A DNA stretch of 64,000 bases from Liquidambar formosana (taxonomy: Eukaryota; Streptophyta; Magnoliopsida; Saxifragales; Altingiaceae): NCBI GenBank assembly GCA_039720395.1, contig CM077833.1, forward strand, positions 23,520,271-23,584,270. The letters are read 5' to 3'. The notes beneath the pieces are model-generated. The model saw nothing but the letters and a program-made list of their open reading frames with translations. It was not told the DNA's origin and searched no databases. Positions within the stretch are counted from its first letter, which is position 1; each line of letters starts with the position of its first letter. Of the stretch, positions 61,822 to 64,000 are shown piece by piece. Made by a program: the position numbers and the translations under genes.

Positions 61822-62013
61822 CTTGCATCATTTTAAGTTTAGTCCTTCAATGTGAAATCTCTCTTACCTATGGTTGACCTTTTTTTCCTTCTTAGGTACA
61901 ATGTACCCCGATCCTTCCTCAAACCTACAGGCAACCTATTAGTTCTACTAGAGGAAGAAACTGGGTACCCTCCAGATATTTCGATAGACACTGTGTCACT
62001 CATTCAACTCTAG
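49979..62013 (+). CDS. BGAL16: Beta-galactosidase, GH35, BGAL16-type (broken by frameshifts, truncated lectin domain)
   Basis: Plant GH35 enzymes remove terminal beta-D-galactose from wall glycans in the apoplast. The first 18 exons are 49979-50134, 51592-51687, 51772-51884, 52576-52642, 52875-52967, 53062-53207, 53632-53726, 54185-54290, 54534-54618, 54702-54820, 54952-55114, 55362-55543, 55794-55885, 57095-57204, 57854-57955, 59623-59730, 60923-61068 and 61896-62028 (in-frame TAG at 62011). The start is a signal peptide ([20 protein letters not shown]). [13 protein letters not shown] holds the acid/base Glu near residue 179 and PSIWTENW the nucleophile near 250. Extra bases lie near 53095, 53158 and 55024; without them phases are perfect and the product is 697 residues. 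Intron 11 is GC-AG. Glu replaces the usual Gly after IENEY and in GGTNFG. Exon 19 and the lectin remnant are a separate entry. Confidence 0.9.
55659..55688. repeat. Compound C-run / A-run in BGAL16 intron 12
   Basis: About 18 C bases are directly followed by 12 A bases. The C-then-A order is the complement of T-then-G seen elsewhere in the window. Confidence 0.85.
57729..57762. repeat. (CT)n microsatellite in BGAL16 intron 14
   Basis: A CT dinucleotide array of about 34 bases between exons ending at 57204 and starting at 57854. It could add polypyrimidine sequence upstream of the acceptor at 57853 but lies about 90 bases away. Confidence 0.9.
58089..58362 (-). mobile_element. LINE (L1/RIX-type) 3' fragment with 11-bp target-site duplication, BGAL16 intron 15
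   Basis: On the minus strand the fragment reads in frame as [29 protein letters not shown], the conserved C-terminal end of plant L1 ORF2. A 3' UTR with TTGTACTT/GCTAAGCCC-like sequence follows, then a terminal A-run (T-run at 58087-58093). CATGAATTATT is duplicated at 58078-58088 and 58363-58373. Only the last 274 bases inserted. It lies antisense to BGAL16. Confidence 0.85.
59020..59352 (+). mobile_element. TRIM retrotransposon (113-bp LTRs) in BGAL16 intron 15
   Basis: Two direct repeats of 113 bases (59020-59132 and 59240-59352) start TGTTGGGAAGTCC and end in CA. A primer-binding-site match to initiator tRNA-Met (TGTTATTAGAGCC, cf. TGGTATCAGAGC) immediately follows the first LTR at 59133. 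A purine tract GAGGAGGAG (59231-59239) precedes the second. The internal region is only 107 bases and has no coding capacity, which defines a terminal-repeat retrotransposon in miniature. AAAT flanks both ends as a probable target-site duplication. The two LTRs differ at several positions, so the insertion is not very recent. Confidence 0.88.
60506..60584 (+). mobile_element. Short LINE 3' tail, BGAL16 intron 16
   Basis: The 79-base insert reads CTTGGTATACTCTTGTATA, GGCCCTTCTTTTTGTG and TTACCTTTATCAAAA, a plant L1 3' end. AATAATATCAC is duplicated at 60495-60505 and 60585-60595. It is in sense orientation to the host gene. Confidence 0.8.
60681..60747 (-). mobile_element. Short LINE 3' tail (minus), BGAL16 intron 16
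   Basis: On the minus strand it reads CATGTACTTGGCTTTTGCC, TTTTCCTAATAAAATTTAC, then an A-rich tail (T/C-rich on the plus strand, 60681-60700). AGATTTCCTTT on the left (from 60670) and AGATTCCTTT on the right (from 60748) look like a target-site duplication differing by one T. Confidence 0.65.
61373..61692. repeat. Tandem duplication, about 160-170 bp unit, BGAL16 intron 17
   Basis: Two copies, from about 61373 and about 61545, share AACAACAAAAAACTCAAA, AGATTCTGAAGTCAT, TCATATGTAGAATGACAT, GCTTTGATTTATCTCCC and TTTATAAAC.ACGAGATCTTTATG. The second copy has lost about 20 bases. An AT run of about 56 bases follows at 61762-61818. Confidence 0.85.
61762..61818. repeat. (AT)n microsatellite in BGAL16 intron 17
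   Basis: An almost perfect AT dinucleotide array of about 56 bases, 78 bases upstream of the exon-18 acceptor at 61895. Its true length is likely polymorphic. Confidence 0.9.
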
Positions 62014-63233
62014 AGCCATTGCGGAAAGGTCAGCATTATTTTATATTTAATTTGTGTGTTTTCCTTAAATTAATTCATGCCCATTTGGTTGCTGAGAAAT
62101 TAGAGGAAGGAAAATAAAATTTGGAATCTAACAACCATTTGGGGCTGTAATAGTAGTTGTATGATTCCAAGTTTCCATCTCTTTTCCTTTATCCTTTCAC
62201 CTATGTTTGGATGTTGGAAAGAGTAAGCAGAAGTAAAGGAAAATATTAAATGCTTAAAAAGAAAAGTCATTCTTAAGCATTTTATATCCCTTTCCCTAAT
62301 TCCCTCTTACTTTCAAATATCCAATAAAGCCTTCAGCAACCAAAAGGGAGGAGAGGATATACAGTTTGGAAACGTAAAACTAGTGTAATTAGAACGATCA
62401 TTCTAAAAATATATATTTTCTTCTCTCCATCTTCCCTGAAACATTAAGACCCCCCTCCCCCCCCAAACCCAAAAAACAAAAACAAAAACAAAAAAAAAAA
62501 AAAAAACTGTCTTCTTAGGATGGAAGTGGTTCTTTATCTGAATTTAAATCAAAGGAGTAAAACAAGCATGTTAACTTAAAATAAATGGAAACATAACACT
62601 TAAGCATGCATGGTTAAGAGAATTTTATTCATTGAACGATTTTCAAGTCTTCTCAAATGAGTCTTCTCAAATGAATCTTGACAGTTTGACTTACTATTAC
62701 TTTCAAATGCAACATTTCAAATAAATAAAAGAAAAGGCAAACAAATCAGATGCTCCATAATAAATTCATAATGCTGATATGTAGCTTAAATTTATCTTAT
62801 TTTTAACACCAAATTTAAAATATGTGCTACTGCATGACCTCTATGTGTGTACTATTTTTTATTCTTTATTTTGGATCAACCTGATATGTGGTCCTATCAC
62901 TTTCCCCCTTCCCCACCTTACCCATAGCAAACAAAAAAATAAAATAAAATAAAATTTCAGTGAGAACCACGACATTGTACATATTTTAAATTACATTGCC
63001 CAAAGATCCATGTGTCTTGCATTTGAAGTTTATTTTAATAATACAAAGTTTTTCCTTTTGCCTTTTTTTCATCTATTGACTCGAATTTTTTTTTTTGATA
63101 CAATAATTTTCCAGGTTTGTTTAAGGAAGAGAAGCTGTTCCATCCCCCCAATCAAACCGAAATTTTCATGGAGAATCATCTCCATTCTCCAGGCATCCCT
63201 AAAGCTCTACTGGTTGATGCACAATGCACATGA
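61994..63233 (+). pseudogene. Remnant of the BGAL16 C-terminal SUEL-lectin domain
   Basis: In the +1 frame relative to the GH35 reading, the end of exon 18 (from 61994) reads [13 protein letters not shown] last exon at 63115-63233 continues VCLRKRSCSIPPIKPKF and, after two apparent extra bases (near 63165 and 63175), ends SPGIPKALLVDAQCT and TGA. These are the closing parts of the galactose-binding SUEL lectin domain of plant beta-galactosidases. The preceding 75-85 residues (linker and ILFASFGTP block) are absent: DTVS is joined directly to CHS at an overlapping TGTCA. The donor at 62029 does not keep phase with exon 19 as written. Either the domain is degraded, or sequence errors hide an in-frame shortened version. 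Confidence 0.7.
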
Positions 63234-63537
63234 AAATAGGAAAATCTTGAACCTTTTCTTAGAAATTCAAGCAAGAATCTAATTAACTACTGGAAGCGCT
63301 TATATAAGCTTATTTGAAATAATTCATTCTTTGTACTCACAATTTAGTATTTAATGAAATAAATGAGTATAATCATCATTAATTTATTTTGGGATGCCTT
63401 TTGTCCATTGGATGTTATAATTTGAGCAATTTCACCTAACTAGCAATCTTTCTCCATTGATGTGTTAGTCTTGTGGCTTTGTACAACTTCTATAAGGGTA
63501 TACTACAAAGTTGAAATTTGCATTCTTCTTCTGTTTG

Positions 63538-63585
<48 letters not shown>

Positions 63586-64000
63586 GATGATGATCAGGTA
63601 AGAACATGCTGATATAACTTATATCAACACCTGCATTGGGAGTTGTATCTTGTGCATTAGTGGGATATGAGGTACATTGGACCAACGCAAGGGGTACAAC
63701 GCCCAATGCATGGTGCTGATATAACTTATATCAACACGTGCTGATGGGAACATGACCGTATGTATATGTATGTATGTATGTATGTATTTATGTATATAAA
63801 CACACGTATAATGGAAATCACACTGGAAAACGCCATCAATCTTATTTTTGCAACACAAGAATATATACCTTATTACAATTTGAGAGATAACAAAAATGCT
63901 AAAGTTTTCTTTTTATTGTTTTTTTTTTATTAAGTCAATTGCATTAAAAGCAAACAGAAAAAGCAGCAAATGTAATGTTTCAATAATGCTAACCATCAGA
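63234..64000. other. Downstream of BGAL16: foldback and AT repeats
   Basis: An (AT)n array (about 63540-63583) is followed by a foldback at 63600-63750. In the foldback, GCTGATATAACTTATATCAA occurs twice (63608 and 63714), TGCATTGGGAGTTGTA pairs with TACAACGCCCAATGCA, and the whole arms are inverse copies around a loop of about 45 bases. A (TATG)n tract follows at about 63759-63795. No gene was recognised to the end of the window. Confidence 0.7.

Overview
This is a stretch of plant nuclear DNA, AT-rich, with short exons separated by long GT-AG introns, many microsatellites and small transposons. The gene content points to a core eudicot, probably a rosid. A woody Fagales-type genome would fit, but that is a guess. 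Seven protein-coding loci can be supported. In order they are: the 3' part of a replication factor C small subunit (RFC3-type, +, exons 250-4899); a complete CELLULOSE SYNTHASE INTERACTIVE 3-like armadillo/C2 giant (-, 17630-6308, 6 coding exons); an ATAF/NAC032-like NAC transcription factor (-, 30680-29147); a BIG BROTHER-type RING-H2 E3 ligase (-, 38866-38267, one exon); a small cysteine-rich membrane protein of unknown function (-, 40778-39524); a 20S proteasome beta-3 subunit (-, 47018-42968, 7 exons); and a BGAL16-type GH35 beta-galactosidase (+, 49979 to 62013 or 63233, 19 exon pieces).

From memory, this order matches Arabidopsis chromosome 1: At1g77470 (RFC3), At1g77460 (CSI3), At1g77450 (NAC032), At1g77440 (PBC2) and At1g77410 (BGAL16). 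The window is therefore an ancient collinear block, expanded by repeats and by two extra genes (RING-H2 and the Cys-rich protein) between the NAC and proteasome genes. The genes do not form one pathway. They cover DNA replication, cellulose synthesis at the plasma membrane, stress transcription, ubiquitin/proteasome turnover and cell-wall galactan trimming.

Reading exon by exon shows a recurring defect. RFC3, CSI3, NAC and BGAL16 each carry single extra bases inside otherwise conserved exons, while the proteasome, RING and Cys-rich genes are intact. In every internal exon affected, removing the extra bases restores the exon phase exactly. Because RFC3 should be essential, most of these are probably residual assembly errors. 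BGAL16 looks different: it also has Gly-to-Glu changes at two conserved sites and an internal deletion in its lectin domain, so it may be genuinely decaying.

The intergenic and intronic DNA is rich in small mobile elements. They include a tRNA-derived SINE in an RFC3 intron, at least five 5'-truncated LINE tails (most with clear target-site duplications), a 333-bp TRIM retrotransposon in a BGAL16 intron, three Tourist/Harbinger-like elements with TAA/TTA duplications, and a family of four long-armed foldback MITEs that share TIRs and a palindromic core. Other structures are a hairpin minisatellite inside the 1.3-kb Harbinger-like element, a fold-back of about 70-bp arms near 34.1 kb, and a set of compound homopolymers that mostly share the polarity 5'-TnGn-3'. 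I saw no wholly novel gene system. The least described gene is the Cys-rich membrane protein.
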